This document shows, piece after piece, positions 25,243 to 35,300 of a stretch of 43,240 bases of DNA. The notes beneath the pieces were generated by a model, which did not search any database, was not told the origin of the DNA, and worked only from the letters and a program-made list of their open reading frames with translations. Both the position numbers and the translations under genes were made by a program. This DNA comes from an uncultured Oscillospiraceae bacterium (GTDB taxonomy: Bacteria > Bacillota > Clostridia > Oscillospirales > Oscillospiraceae), in assembly GCA_910587395.1 (NCBI GenBank), contig CAJULJ010000023.1, forward strand, positions 1 through 43,240, given 5' to 3'. Position 1 is the stretch's first letter, and each line of letters opens with the position of its first letter.

Positions 25243-27357
25243 GTGATACTTATACAATTAGTAATCACCGAAAAGCCCTCCGTGGCCCGAGCCATCGCCC
25301 AGGTGCTGGGGGCCTCGGACAAGCGGGACGGCTATTTTGAGGGGAATGGCTGGCTGGTGGGCTGGTGCGTCGGCCATCTGGTGGAGCTGGCCCCTGCCGA
25401 CGCCTACGACCCCAGGTATTCCAAGTGGACCTACGCCGACCTGCCCATCGTCCCCGGCGAATGGCAGTACCGGGTGCTGCCGGACACCAGGAAGCAGTAC
25501 AACATTCTGGCCGGATTGATGAACGATCACCGGGTTGACACGGTGGTATGCGCCACCGACGCGGGCCGGGAGGGGGAGCTGATCTTCCGACTGGTCTACG
25601 ACCTGTGCGGCTGTACCAAGCCGGTGAAGCGGCTGTGGATCTCCTCCATGGAGGAGCCCGCCATCCGCAAGGGGTTTGAAAACCTGCTGGACAGCGCCAA
25701 TTACGACAACCTCTATGCCGCCGCCCTGTGCCGCGCCAAGGCGGATTGGCTGGTGGGCATTAACGGCACCCGGCTGTTTTCCACGCTTTACAAGGGACAG
25801 ACGCTGAACGTGGGCCGGGTGCTCACCCCAACGCTGGCCCTGTTGATGGAGCGGGAAGCGGCAATCAATAATTTCAAGAAGGAGAAGTTCTACACCGTGG
25901 AGCTGAAGCTGGCGGGGCTGACGGCGGTCAGCGGGCGCGTCAAGTCCAAGACGGAGGCGGAAAAGCTGCGCAAAGCCTGCCTGGGCACGTCCGCCACGGT
26001 GAGGCTGCTGGAACGGAAGGAGCGGGCGGAGCAGCCCCCGGCCCTCTATGACCTGACCACCCTTCAGCGGGAGGCCAACCGGCTGTTCGGCTACACCGCC
26101 CAGGAATCCCTTGATTACCTCCAGTCCCTGTATGAAAAGCGGCTGGCTACCTACCCCCGGACGGACAGCCGGTATCTGACGGAGGACATGGCGGCGGGTT
26201 TGCCCGCATTGTGCCGGACCGTGGCGGGGGCACTGCCCTTTCTGGAGGACCTGCCCCTGCCGGTGAACGCCGACCAGGTGACGGACAGCTCCAAAGTGAC
26301 CGACCACCACGCTGTCATCCCCACGGCGGAGATTGCCGGGGCTGATCTGGTCGCCCTGCCCACCGGTGAACGGAACGTCCTCACCATGCTCGCCGCCCGC
26401 CTGCTGTGCGCCGTGGGCGAACCCCATATCTACGCTGAAACCGCTGTCACGCTGGAATGTGGCGGCGGTTCTTTTACGGCCAAGGGGCGGACGGAGGCTG
26501 CAATGGGCTGGAAGGAAGCGGAGCGGGCCTGTCTCGCTTCGCTGAAAAAGGCCCCGAAAGGTGCGCCGCCCGCCGCCCTGCCGGAGTTGACCGAGGGCCA
26601 GACGCTGGAGGGCGGCGACGCGGTGCTGAAATCAGGCACAACCTCGCCCCCGATGCGGTTCAGCGAGGACACTCTGCTCTTGGCCATGGAGCGGGCCAGC
26701 GCGGAGGACTTTGCCAAGCTGGAGGACGTGGAACGCAAAGGGCTGGGAACTCCCGCCACACGCGCCGCCATTATCGAAAAGCTGGTGCGTTTCGGCTATG
26801 CGGCGCGGGAGGGCAGGCATCTGGTCCCCACGGAAAAGGGGCTGGCCCTGGCCTGGGCCATGCCGGACCAGTTCAAATCCGCCAAGCTGACGGCGGAGTG
26901 GGAGGAACGGCTGGGGGCTGTGGAGCGGGGTGAACTGGCCCCGGAGGAGTTCATGGCCGGGATCGTGGAGATGCTGCGGGGGCTGGTGCGGGGCTACGCC
27001 AACGTGTCCGTGGCCTCGTCCGCTCTGTCCCGTTCCGGGCGGACCGTGGTGGGCAAGTGCCCCCGGTGCGGCAAGGATGTGGTAGAGGGAAAAAAGAGCT
27101 TTTTCTGCGAAGGCTACTACGACACGCCGCCCTGCGGCTTTGCCCTGTGGAAAAACAACCGCTTTTTCGCCAGCAAGCGCAAGGAGCTGACCCGGAAGAT
27201 CGCCGCCGCCCTCCTGCGCGACGGTCGGGCCCATGTGACCAACCTGTTCTCCGAGCGCAAGGGCGTTTTCTATGACGCCACGGTGGTGATGGCGGACGAC
27301 GGCGGGAAATATGTGCGCTTTGAGCTGGAATTTGACAAGAGGAAGGGAGCGAAATGA
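25243..27357 (+). CDS. topB: DNA topoisomerase III (type IA)
   Basis: 704 residues from a GTG start with AAGGAAGG upstream. An N-terminal TOPRIM domain has E-K-P-S-V-A-R-A-I and D-A-G-R-E-G-E-L-I. The type IA core carries T-Y-P-R-T-D-S with the catalytic Tyr304. A C-terminal zinc-finger-like part has C-P-R-C-G-K ... C-E-G-Y...C-G-F. The enzyme relaxes or decatenates DNA by single-strand passage and is a standard cargo of Gram-positive conjugative elements, helping process transferred or replicating DNA. Cytoplasmic. The next gene's ATG overlaps its stop. The E-K-P-S-V segment is catalytic and not related to the shared C-terminal tail. Confidence 0.96.
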   Translation: MILIQLVITEKPSVARAIAQVLGASDKRDGYFEGNGWLVGWCVGHLVELAPADAYDPRYSKWTYADLPIVPGEWQYRVLPDTRKQYNILAGLMNDHRVDTVVCATDAGREGELIFRLVYDLCGCTKPVKRLWISSMEEPAIRKGFENLLDSANYDNLYAAALCRAKADWLVGINGTRLFSTLYKGQTLNVGRVLTPTLALLMEREAAINNFKKEKFYTVELKLAGLTAVSGRVKSKTEAEKLRKACLGTSATVRLLERKERAEQPPALYDLTTLQREANRLFGYTAQESLDYLQSLYEKRLATYPRTDSRYLTEDMAAGLPALCRTVAGALPFLEDLPLPVNADQVTDSSKVTDHHAVIPTAEIAGADLVALPTGERNVLTMLAARLLCAVGEPHIYAETAVTLECGGGSFTAKGRTEAAMGWKEAERACLASLKKAPKGAPPAALPELTEGQTLEGGDAVLKSGTTSPPMRFSEDTLLLAMERASAEDFAKLEDVERKGLGTPATRAAIIEKLVRFGYAAREGRHLVPTEKGLALAWAMPDQFKSAKLTAEWEERLGAVERGELAPEEFMAGIVEMLRGLVRGYANVSVASSALSRSGRTVVGKCPRCGKDVVEGKKSFFCEGYYDTPPCGFALWKNNRFFASKRKELTRKIAAALLRDGRAHVTNLFSERKGVFYDATVVMADDGGKYVRFELEFDKRKGAK

Positions 27358-27803
27358 AGATGGAAAAAACCAAAAAATTTGATCAATGCCTGAAAAACCT
27401 GCTCACCGTCAGCGGAATGGGCCGGGATGAGCTGGCCCGCGCGGCGGGTGTGTCCGTGCCGGTGGTGAACCGCTGGCTCAACGGGGCCAGCGCCCCAGAC
27501 GTGTATCAGTTCCGGGCCATCGCCAACTACTTCGGGATGCCCTATGGATGGTTCCTGGATGGGGACGATGATTTCCCCGGCGCGGAGGAAGTGTCCGAGA
27601 AGCTGGGCCTGTCCCCGGATACGGTGGAAGCCCTGCGGGAGCTGGCCGGTTCTGGGCAAGAGGGGGTGCTGGCGGCGGTGGACGACGCCGTCCACGCCGT
27701 CATTGGAGCTGCCTGCGCCGCATATGGCGAGGTGCTGCCTCTTGCAGAGCAGTTCTCCCACATTGCGGAGGAAGCCCTTGCTTTGTATGGGGAGAGTCAG
27801 TGA
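27354..27803 (+). CDS. XRE-type helix-turn-helix regulator
   Basis: 149 residues. A helix-turn-helix domain spans about residues 8-65 (G-M-G-R-D-E-L-A-R-A-A-G-V-S-V-P-V-V-N-R-W-L-N-G, then A-I-A-N-Y-F-G-M-P-Y-G-W-F-L), followed by a helical C-terminal half. It is predicted to bind operator DNA and could control the element. It overlaps topB by 4 bases and the next gene by 1 base, so it is made together with both. No operator can be assigned from sequence alone. Confidence 0.9.
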   Translation: MKMEKTKKFDQCLKNLLTVSGMGRDELARAAGVSVPVVNRWLNGASAPDVYQFRAIANYFGMPYGWFLDGDDDFPGAEEVSEKLGLSPDTVEALRELAGSGQEGVLAAVDDAVHAVIGAACAAYGEVLPLAEQFSHIAEEALALYGESQ

Positions 27804-28684
27804 TGGATTGGGATGCGGCACAGAAGCGGGAAGCGGAATTCCTTTCCCGCGAGGGCGACGCGGCGGCAGTCTACCGCTTTGACGAGGAAGTGATGACGGA
27901 TCGTTCTGTGCCTTTGGAGTGGGCGCGTCTTGTAGGGAAAAGTCCTATGGTCAGCGGGTATAACTTGATCGCAGCCGGTCCGATTATGCGGGGTGCGAAA
28001 GCCTCCGACATACTGGATGAATACCGGGCCAACGGTTTTGTAGAATACGGTGATATTGTCGCCTTCAAGCAGGGTGGCGTGTTAGAGTGCTGGTATATAG
28101 CGCCGATGTTCTATCACCTGTTACCCGGTCTGTTGGAAAATCATTTGAAGTCCGCAGAACTGAGTACAGAGCAGAATGCCAACCAGATCGACGGCATCAT
28201 CAACAACACCGCGCCCAAATTCAATGAGCTGGCAACCGAGGACGAAGCCCTTTTCCTGGTGGGCGGCACCACCTACCTCCATGTCCAGACCAGCGACAGC
28301 GACCGCGACTATACCCATGACGACTGCTACGCCACCTATGACTACACCCTCTATGACAGGGAAACCATGCGGCAGTTGGACGGCGGACGGATGGAGATCG
28401 TTTCGGATATTCGGGACGATCCCCATCAGGTCCATTTGCTGGCCGCGCGGAATATTTTGGAGTGCAGGACGGACCTGGGTGGCGCTCCCCTGGAGCCTGT
28501 GTCCATAGACCTGCTGGAGACCTTACAGGACGCCGCCATGCGGGAGATGGAGGCGCGCGTTGCCGCCATCAAAGCATCCAAGCCCTCCCTGCGGGGCAGT
28601 CTGAAGCAGTGCCAGCAGGAGGTGGCGGACCGTGCCCAAGGCAGCGGCTCCCCCGGCAGGCACGGCCCCGAGAAAGGGCGGTGA
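27803..28684 (+). CDS. LPD16-like element protein with shared tail
   Basis: 293 residues from the ATG overlapping the XRE stop (TGATG). The first ~140 residues are not recognised. About residues 150-245 form an LPD16-like module (F-L-V-G-G-T-T-Y-L-H-V...Y-D-Y-T-L-Y-D-R-E-T-M-R-Q-L-D-G-G), similar to the start of the YodL protein at 14950. The C-terminus holds a helix and then K-P-S-L-R-G-S-L ... K-G-R, 34 residues, the shared tail. LPD modules occur in polyvalent proteins transferred by phages and conjugative elements; function unknown. The next gene begins 4 bases after its stop. Confidence 0.8.
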   Translation: MDWDAAQKREAEFLSREGDAAAVYRFDEEVMTDRSVPLEWARLVGKSPMVSGYNLIAAGPIMRGAKASDILDEYRANGFVEYGDIVAFKQGGVLECWYIAPMFYHLLPGLLENHLKSAELSTEQNANQIDGIINNTAPKFNELATEDEALFLVGGTTYLHVQTSDSDRDYTHDDCYATYDYTLYDRETMRQLDGGRMEIVSDIRDDPHQVHLLAARNILECRTDLGGAPLEPVSIDLLETLQDAAMREMEARVAAIKASKPSLRGSLKQCQQEVADRAQGSGSPGRHGPEKGR

Positions 28685-28688
28685 CGAT

Positions 28689-28964
28689 ATGAAGCTGTCC
28701 AAAATCGAGCAGGAAACCATCATCAATTTCAACGAGGCCGAGCCCACCGCCAGTGTCTACACCCACAATGTGGCGCTGAAAAACCAGCTTTTGGCTCTGT
28801 GCCGGACCCATCCGGAACAAGTGCGCCAGACCGCCGCCAACCGCTGGGGCGGGCTGAGCTTTGAGCTGCCCAAGAAGTGGCTGAAGGTGTCGCCGCCCCG
28901 CATCCTCTCCCCTGCGCAGAGGGCGGTGCTGGACAGGATGAACCAGAAGCAGCGCGGAAATTAA
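28689..28964 (+). CDS. Small conserved element protein, unknown function
   Basis: 91 residues from the ATG at 28689, with AGGGCGG about 9 bases upstream. It begins M-K-L-S-K-I-E-Q-E-T-I-I-N-F-N-E-A-E and has A-S-V-Y-T-H-N and L-P-K-K-W-L-K-V-S-P-P-R. I recall similar small proteins in other Clostridia elements but cannot name the family. It is basic at the C-terminus and soluble. It is the last gene of the rightward transfer operon, directly before a hairpin. Confidence 0.75.
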   Translation: MKLSKIEQETIINFNEAEPTASVYTHNVALKNQLLALCRTHPEQVRQTAANRWGGLSFELPKKWLKVSPPRILSPAQRAVLDRMNQKQRGN

Positions 28965-28980
28965 TCGGCTAAGTTTACAA

Positions 28981-29022
28981 CAGAACCCGGCATCATCCAC
29001 AGAGGATCAATGCCGGGTTCTG
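28981..29022 (+). terminator. Hairpin at the end of the transfer operon
   Basis: A 13-bp perfect inverted repeat (28981-28993 with 29010-29022, 16-base loop) begins 17 bases after the stop at 28964. The plus strand has no T-run after it, so it may need the second hairpin at 29040-29067, or act as a protective 3' end. Confidence 0.55.
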
Positions 29023-29032
29023 CTATCATGCG

Positions 29033-29142
29033 AAAAAAGTAACGCCCTGCCTTTCGGCAGGGCGTTATAAACATTTTAATCCCGAACATTTGTAAGCCGC
29101 CTATCGGGAAGCGAACACTATTTTAAGGGAAGTTAATCCCTG
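29033..29142 (-). ncRNA. Candidate small RNA, leftward
   Basis: A minus-strand consensus promoter (29149-29177) would start RNA near 29142. The transcript would run about 110 bases and end in a textbook terminator: a 12-bp perfect stem (29056-29067 with 29040-29051), GAAA-type loop on this strand, and six T residues at 29033-29038. Within it a short stem pairs CCCGA with TCGGG. No open frame of useful length is present. The RNA would be antisense to any rightward transcript leaving the transfer operon. No known RNA family is recognised. Confidence 0.6.
29040..29067. terminator. Bidirectional terminator
   Basis: A 12-bp perfect stem with a 4-base loop. Leftward RNA meets a T6 run, a strong terminator. 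Rightward RNA meets ATAAACATTTTAAT, a weaker one that could close the transfer operon. Confidence 0.75.
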
Positions 29143-29148
29143 TTACAT

Positions 29149-29177
29149 ATTATACGCATGAGCTTGGCGTATGTCAA
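29149..29177 (-). promoter_or_regulatory. Perfect consensus sigma-A promoter, leftward
   Basis: Minus strand TTGACA (29172-29177), 17-base spacer, TATAAT (29149-29154): both boxes match the consensus at every base. No protein gene lies downstream on this strand before the terminator at 29040, so it most likely drives a small RNA. Confidence 0.8.
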
Positions 29178-29267
29178 TAGCTAACCACACGTTTTGAAGA
29201 TACTTGACAAATTCACCCCAGCAGATCGCCGCACATTTCATCCGCTGGACGTTATCCGTTGGCATGA

Positions 29268-29298
29268 CACGGAGGCGATCGTCCCTCCGTGCCCTTTT
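29268..29298 (+). promoter_or_regulatory. Attenuator-like hairpin before the giant gene
   Basis: An 8-bp perfect stem (29268-29275 with 29284-29291) is followed by CCCTTTTATT and lies 12 bases before the AAGGAGG ribosome site of the 29322 gene. It has terminator form but sits in the leader, so it may act as an attenuator. No rightward promoter of good quality is seen in 29068-29267. Confidence 0.5.
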
Positions 29299-29321
29299 AT
29301 TCTGTAATGAAGGAGGATTTC

Positions 29322-32300
29322 ATGGCAAACAAACTGCAATATGTATCTGAACTGGCAGACCAGACCGCCCATAAGGTGACGAACAGCACAGCCGAATGGA
29401 AGCGGTATTTATCCGCCAGCAGCCGTCTATTCAAATATCCCTTTGACGAACAGCTCCTGATCTACGCCCAGCGGCCCGACGCCACCGCCTGCGCCAGCAT
29501 GGAGTTGTGGAACAATACCATGCGGCGCTGGGTGAAGCCCCGTTCCAAGGGCATCGCCCTCATCCGCAAGGACAGGCGGGGCAGGCCCACCCTGGAATAC
29601 GTCTTTGACGTGTCGGACACCCGCCCGGTGAAGGGGGCCAAAACGCCCTACCTGTGGGAGATGGGCGAGGAACACCACGCCGCCGTACTGGAGGCGCTGG
29701 AGCGGCGGTACGGCCCCGCCGAGGACGGGGACATTGGCGAACAGCTTATGGAGCTGGCGGCGCGGGCGGTGAACGAGGTCTACCGGGACAGCCTCACCGA
29801 TCTGGCCTATGACGTGCAAAACAGTCTGCTGGAGGAGCTGGACGAACTCAATCTGGAGGTGCGCTTCCGTGATGTGCTCACCGCCAGCGTCCAATACGCC
29901 GTCCTCACCCGCTGCGGCCTGGACCCCGCCGAGTTCATGGAGGACGGCGATCTGGCGGGGATCACCGAGTTTTCCACACCCGCCGTCCTCCACCACTTGG
30001 GCCGCGCCGCCAGCGCGGTGTCCAGGGAACTGCTCAATGAGATCGGCAGGGCGGTCAAGACCTGGGACCGGGAGCAGGCGAAAGAAAATAAGAAAAATAT
30101 GGAAAACCCCCTTGCAATTTCGCGGGAAACCGGGTATACTGAGGATGCAAGAGAATTTAGCGCTGTAAAGCACGAAAGCATCGAAAGGAGCGGTCAAGAT
30201 GAAGGAGCTGGCATACAAGCAGGCGGGCGATTACCTGATCCCGGACCTGATGATGGACGGAGCGGACGAGTTGGAGGAGATGCCCCTGGGCAAGTATGGG
30301 ATGCTGCGGCAGACCTTCCTGATGGACCATCATCCAGGGACGTACACGTCCATGCTGCTGACCGGGCGGCTGGGTCCCCACCTGCGGGAGATCGACACTC
30401 AGGCGCGGGAGCAGGTGGACAGGATGGTGGCCGACCTGAAGAAGCAGAACGGCGTGGACGAGGCGATGAAGGCCCGCGATCAGATGGGTTGGGTACAGGC
30501 GGTGAACAGCTTCACGCAGCAGGTGGAGGAGATCGTTCTGACAGAAATCGTCTACAGGTAAATCAAGATGAGCAACAAACGGCGGGCGAACGGCCCGCCG
30601 TTTCCATGTCTGCGGACGATGTGAAAGCGCAGACGAAAGGCCCCGACCTCTCCCAATTCCATTTGTTCCCCCCGGTGGAGGAGCAGGTGGAGCACATCGC
30701 CCAGGCCCAGACCGAGGAACGGCGGATAGTTCAGCAGCAGACCGTCATCCCTGCTGAGCCGGTGCCGGACGCGGTGGTTGGCCGCGCCCTCACCTGCGGC
30801 GGCAACGGCCAGCACAGTATTGAGCGCATTGTGGCGTTTTTCCAGAAAGCTCCCCTGGGTTCCGCCGCCGCGTCTTTCATGAAAAACGAGTTTGGCGAGG
30901 GCGGCAAGGGTGTTTCTATCAATGGGCAGGACTACGCTCTGTGGTTCAATGAGGAGGGCTTCCGCATCGCGCCGGGGCGGTCCGCTTTCGGCCCCGGAAG
31001 CACGTTAGTCACCTGGGTGAACGCCGCTGCTATGGTGTCCAAGCTCCTGCGGGGTGGGCAGTTTGCCGCCCAGGAGAAAATCGACGGGGCGGCGGACAAC
31101 GAGTACCGGGAACTGGCGGAGAAGCTGTGGTATCTCCGGCAAAATTTCAGCGACCGGGGCAAGTCGTGGAATTTGCTTCCCACGATTTCACAGCATTTTT
31201 TGGGGAAAGGCTTCCCGGATGATACCAAGGAGATCGCCGAGCTGCTGAAAAATCCCGTTTCCAGAGAGGCTATTGAACAGGAATTGGCAGAGTTCGTAAA
31301 TAAATATGAATACAACTCTGATTTTTTGCGCTTTAGGCCAACCAATGACCCCCAAAATTTACTGGCCGATGTGGTAAACCTGTTCACACCCCGCGAGGAG
31401 TTTCGCGCGGTAGAGGGCTTTGCCCCGGCTCGGCCCAGCTTTATCACCGAGGACGAGATCGACCAACTGCTTTTGCGTGGCGGCAGTTATGAGGACAGCA
31501 AATTCGGCATTTATTCTTACTTTGTGCAGGGCCATAACGCCCAGGAGTGCGCCAAGTTTTTGCGGGAGGCGTATGGCGAGGGCGGGTTCGGCCACATCGG
31601 ATACAATGAATCTCACGGCAGCAAGGGGATCAAATTCACCCGCGAGGATGAAATCTCCGGGTTCAAGGGCTACGATACTATTACGCTGAACTGGAACCAG
31701 GCGCAGAAGCGCGTCCGGGCGCTGATTGACAGCGGAAAATATCTCAGTGTACTGCAAGAATCCAACCTTTCCTACTATGAAAAAAGCCAGCTCGCCCGGA
31801 GGATCTATTGGTTCTATCAAGCTGATCCCAACCGGACAGCGCACGTTGACCCCGACATGGACGCGGCGGTTCGGACGATCCTGGATGTACTGAATGCGGA
31901 CGGCCCCGAAAAAATGTCCGGGCTGCTTCATGAGATGACCAACATCCTGGCGGCTGTGTCCCCGGACAGTGAAGCCTACCAGCGCATGATCCCTGTTCTG
32001 CGGGACGTGGAGGCGTTCCGGCGGGGCGAATACTCCCTGTTCACGCCGCTGTCCGAGTCGGCGTTGGAGGCCGAACGACAAGCGAAGCAGGCGGCGAAGG
32101 AGGCCCGGAAGGCCGAACAGGAGGCACAAAAGGCTGAACAGACGCGCCGCATCCAAGCCCAGAGGGATATCCCGGAGGAGCTGGAGGGCAAGCTGGCCGC
32201 TGCCGCCCGCGCCCTGGGAAAGAAGATGCAGCCCCAGGTGACAGAAGCTGACGATGGGCAGATGTCCTTCGACCTGTTCTCCATGTCCGCCCCGGCACAG

Positions 32301-35300
32301 GAGAAACCGCCCGCCGCCGAACTCGCCGCGCCCCAGGCAGAGGAGGAGAGCTCTCGCGCCCCCTGGTGGGATGAGCTGAATGAGATCAGGCAGGCCCACC
32401 CGGACAGCCTCATCCTGTATCAGATGGGAGATTTCTTTGAGCTGTACGGCGAGGACGCCAAGACCGCCGCCGCCCTGCTGGGCCTGACACTCTTTACCCG
32501 GCCCATCGGCGGCGTGGGACGCGTGAATATGTGCGGCTTCCCCACCCATGCGCTGGATGAATCTGTGGAAAAACTGCGGGCCAACCATGACGTGACTGTT
32601 GTCCCCACTGACAGACAGCCCCACACCATGCGCACCTTTCCTGACGGGGCCGATGATGTCAAGGTTACCGTCACCGTCCCCAACTACAAAGCAACGGTGA
32701 CTGCGGAGGAGGCCCCTCTACTGGAGCGGCTTATGGCCGACGCGGGGATCATCGCCGCCCGCTTTGTCCATGACAACGGAGATGTCACATTCAGCTTTTC
32801 GGCGTCTGACCGGGACGCTGTGGAAAACCTGATCGCAAAATTGAGGACGGAACTGGCCAAAGCGGTTTCGGCCACATATGCCGCGCCCGCCCCGAAAAAG
32901 CCCGGACGGTCCAGGCCGGAGCTGAATTACCGCGCTTTGGCGAAGCTGTTCCCCGAGGTGGTCAGCGGCGAGTACCGCTATCTGCACCTGGAGGCCGGGG
33001 AGAGCATGATGCCCCTGCATCTGGAGTGGACCGGCGCGGACGAGCTTTCGATCAGTCACACCTATATCCACAACGGCGATTTGATGCGCGACCCGGAGAT
33101 GACCTTCCGGGTGGACCGGGACAAGGGGACGCTGGAACCGCTCACCTTCCAACAGGACGGTTCTATTCAAGTCTATCAGCAGGTCTATCCCGAACCCGGC
33201 AGGTGGGTCCCCAAGCTGCGGAGCGATTTGAACCACTTCGCCCAGGGCTGGTTCAGTAACATTGCCCAGCAGAGATACCGCAAGCGGGAGGCTGTTGTGG
33301 TGCGGGACGGCGAGGATGTACGCCTGACCTTTGACCAGGACGGCAAGGCGGTGGAACCTGCTGCGGCACCAGCAGAAAATAGTGCTTTAGGCGATAATCC
33401 TACCGTCAGGCAGATCTATGAGCACTATGCGCCCATGGTTAAAAATCTGGTGCTGGAGGATGGGATATATCGGAACGCTTGCGCCAACTCTGACCGGGAC
33501 CTCGCCCGCTTGGAGGGTAACGAGGCGATCAAGCGGGCGGTGCTGGCGATCAATGATACGCTGCTGCTGAAGCAGTATTATGACAATTCCGCTTTCCATG
33601 ACCGTATCCATCAGGAGATCATCAGCGAAACCTATACCGTGCTGTCCCAGCCCCAGCCGGAACAAGCCGCAGAGAGCGGCGATCAGTCTTACGGACCTGA
33701 GTTCATGTACCGCCGCCTGAGTGTTTTGAAGTCGGACTGCGAATATTTTTTAGGCGCTGGCGGTCGAAATGAGAAGCATTTGTTAGAGGGCGGCAGCGTT
33801 GAAAAGCAGATCGCCAAGATGCGTGAATTATATGACACCGTTCCCGAAAAACCGGAATGGCTGACGGCGGAGGACATTGACCGCTACGAACAGCGCATGA
33901 CTGCCCCGGAGCAGGGCATAGCGTGGGCGGTCAGCCCCGTCACGCTTTACCGGGAGCTGCTGGAAATGACGGACCGGGAGATCAACCGAGGCGGCTGGGT
34001 TTATGAGCAGCTTCGGAACCGCATCAATACCTATGACAGCGCAAAAGAGGCCCTTGACAGTGAATTGTATGCCTATGTGAAGCACGTTGCCACCGGCTAT
34101 CCCGACATGATGGCGGCGTATCACACTCTGCCCAAGTTCCGGGAATGGCTGATCGAGGACCTGATGGAGCGCAACTATCAGGATGTTTCTCTTGACCAGC
34201 GGGACGCACCTGACCGGCATTCCAAGGACGCGGATGTCCCGGAGTGGGCGAAGGGCGCGCCGCCTACGCCAAAACCGCAGTATGTAAGATGGTCAGTCAA
34301 AGGGCCTATAGAACGGCAGAATCCCGCCCCGGCTGTTTCCGCTGCGGGCCATTCGGAACCGGAGCAGGACGGGGCCGATACCCCAGTCCCCCCGGAGCGG
34401 GAGGCAATCCCCGGCCCCACCGGGGCGGGTGCGCCGGAACAGCCGGAAAACGACGACACCATCCCTGTGGAGCCCGACTTTGCGCCTATGGCGGAACAAT
34501 ACTGGGATCTGAGAGCCCAGCACCCGGACAAGCTGGTGGGTGTCCAGGTGGGGGAGTTCATGATGTTCTACGGCAAGGACGCGGAGGAGGCTTCCGCCGC
34601 GCTGGGGACCAAAGCGCCGGTGCTGGATATTCCCGGCCTGGGCCAGACCCCCGCCACCGGGAGCCGGGACGCATGGCAGGCGGTTCTTAAAAAGCTGCTG
34701 GAACATGGGCACAGCGTGGTGCTGGCCCGCCCCGACCCGGAGCGCGGCCCGGACGCGTCCTATGAGGTTATCCAGGAAAGCAGCGCCGCCGACTATATCC
34801 CCATCGGCATGGAGCTGATGATGGACGGGCGGCGCATGAAAATCGAAAGCGTGGACTATGCCAACAACGAGGTCAAGCTGCTGGACTTGGATTTGAAGGG
34901 CTGGTTTCCCGTTTTCCGTTCAGCGCCCGTCCCCTATGTGCGGGAATCTGTGGAGGACGCGCTTACCAGTGAGGAGTACATCGCCGCTGAGATGGCCCAC
35001 CGGCTCAGTCAGGAGGAAGCGGCGGAGCAGGCCACTGCCGCCAGCGCCCCCGACCATGACAAGGCAGATGGGCCCGTACAGCCTCCCGAGCCCGAGCCGG
35101 AACAGGTGGAAATCGACGGCGGGCAGATCGCACCGCCCGAACCGCCAGCGCCCCGGCCCGCTCAGGAGCGGCACAATTTCCACATCACCGACGATAACCT
35201 GGGCGCGGGCGGTGAGAAAACCAAATATCAGTACAATGTGACGGCCATCCGCACCTTGAAGCAGATCGAGGGGGCGGGCCGTCTTGCCACACCCGAGGAG

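Noticed and set aside
25267..25308. E-K-P-S-V-A-R-A-I near the start of the topoisomerase looks like the shared tail motif.
   Set aside because: This is the conserved TOPRIM segment of type IA topoisomerases, at the N-terminus and explained by catalysis.
29172..29220. A rightward TTGACA at about 29203 as promoter of the giant gene.
   Set aside because: No acceptable -10 box lies 16-18 bases downstream on the plus strand.
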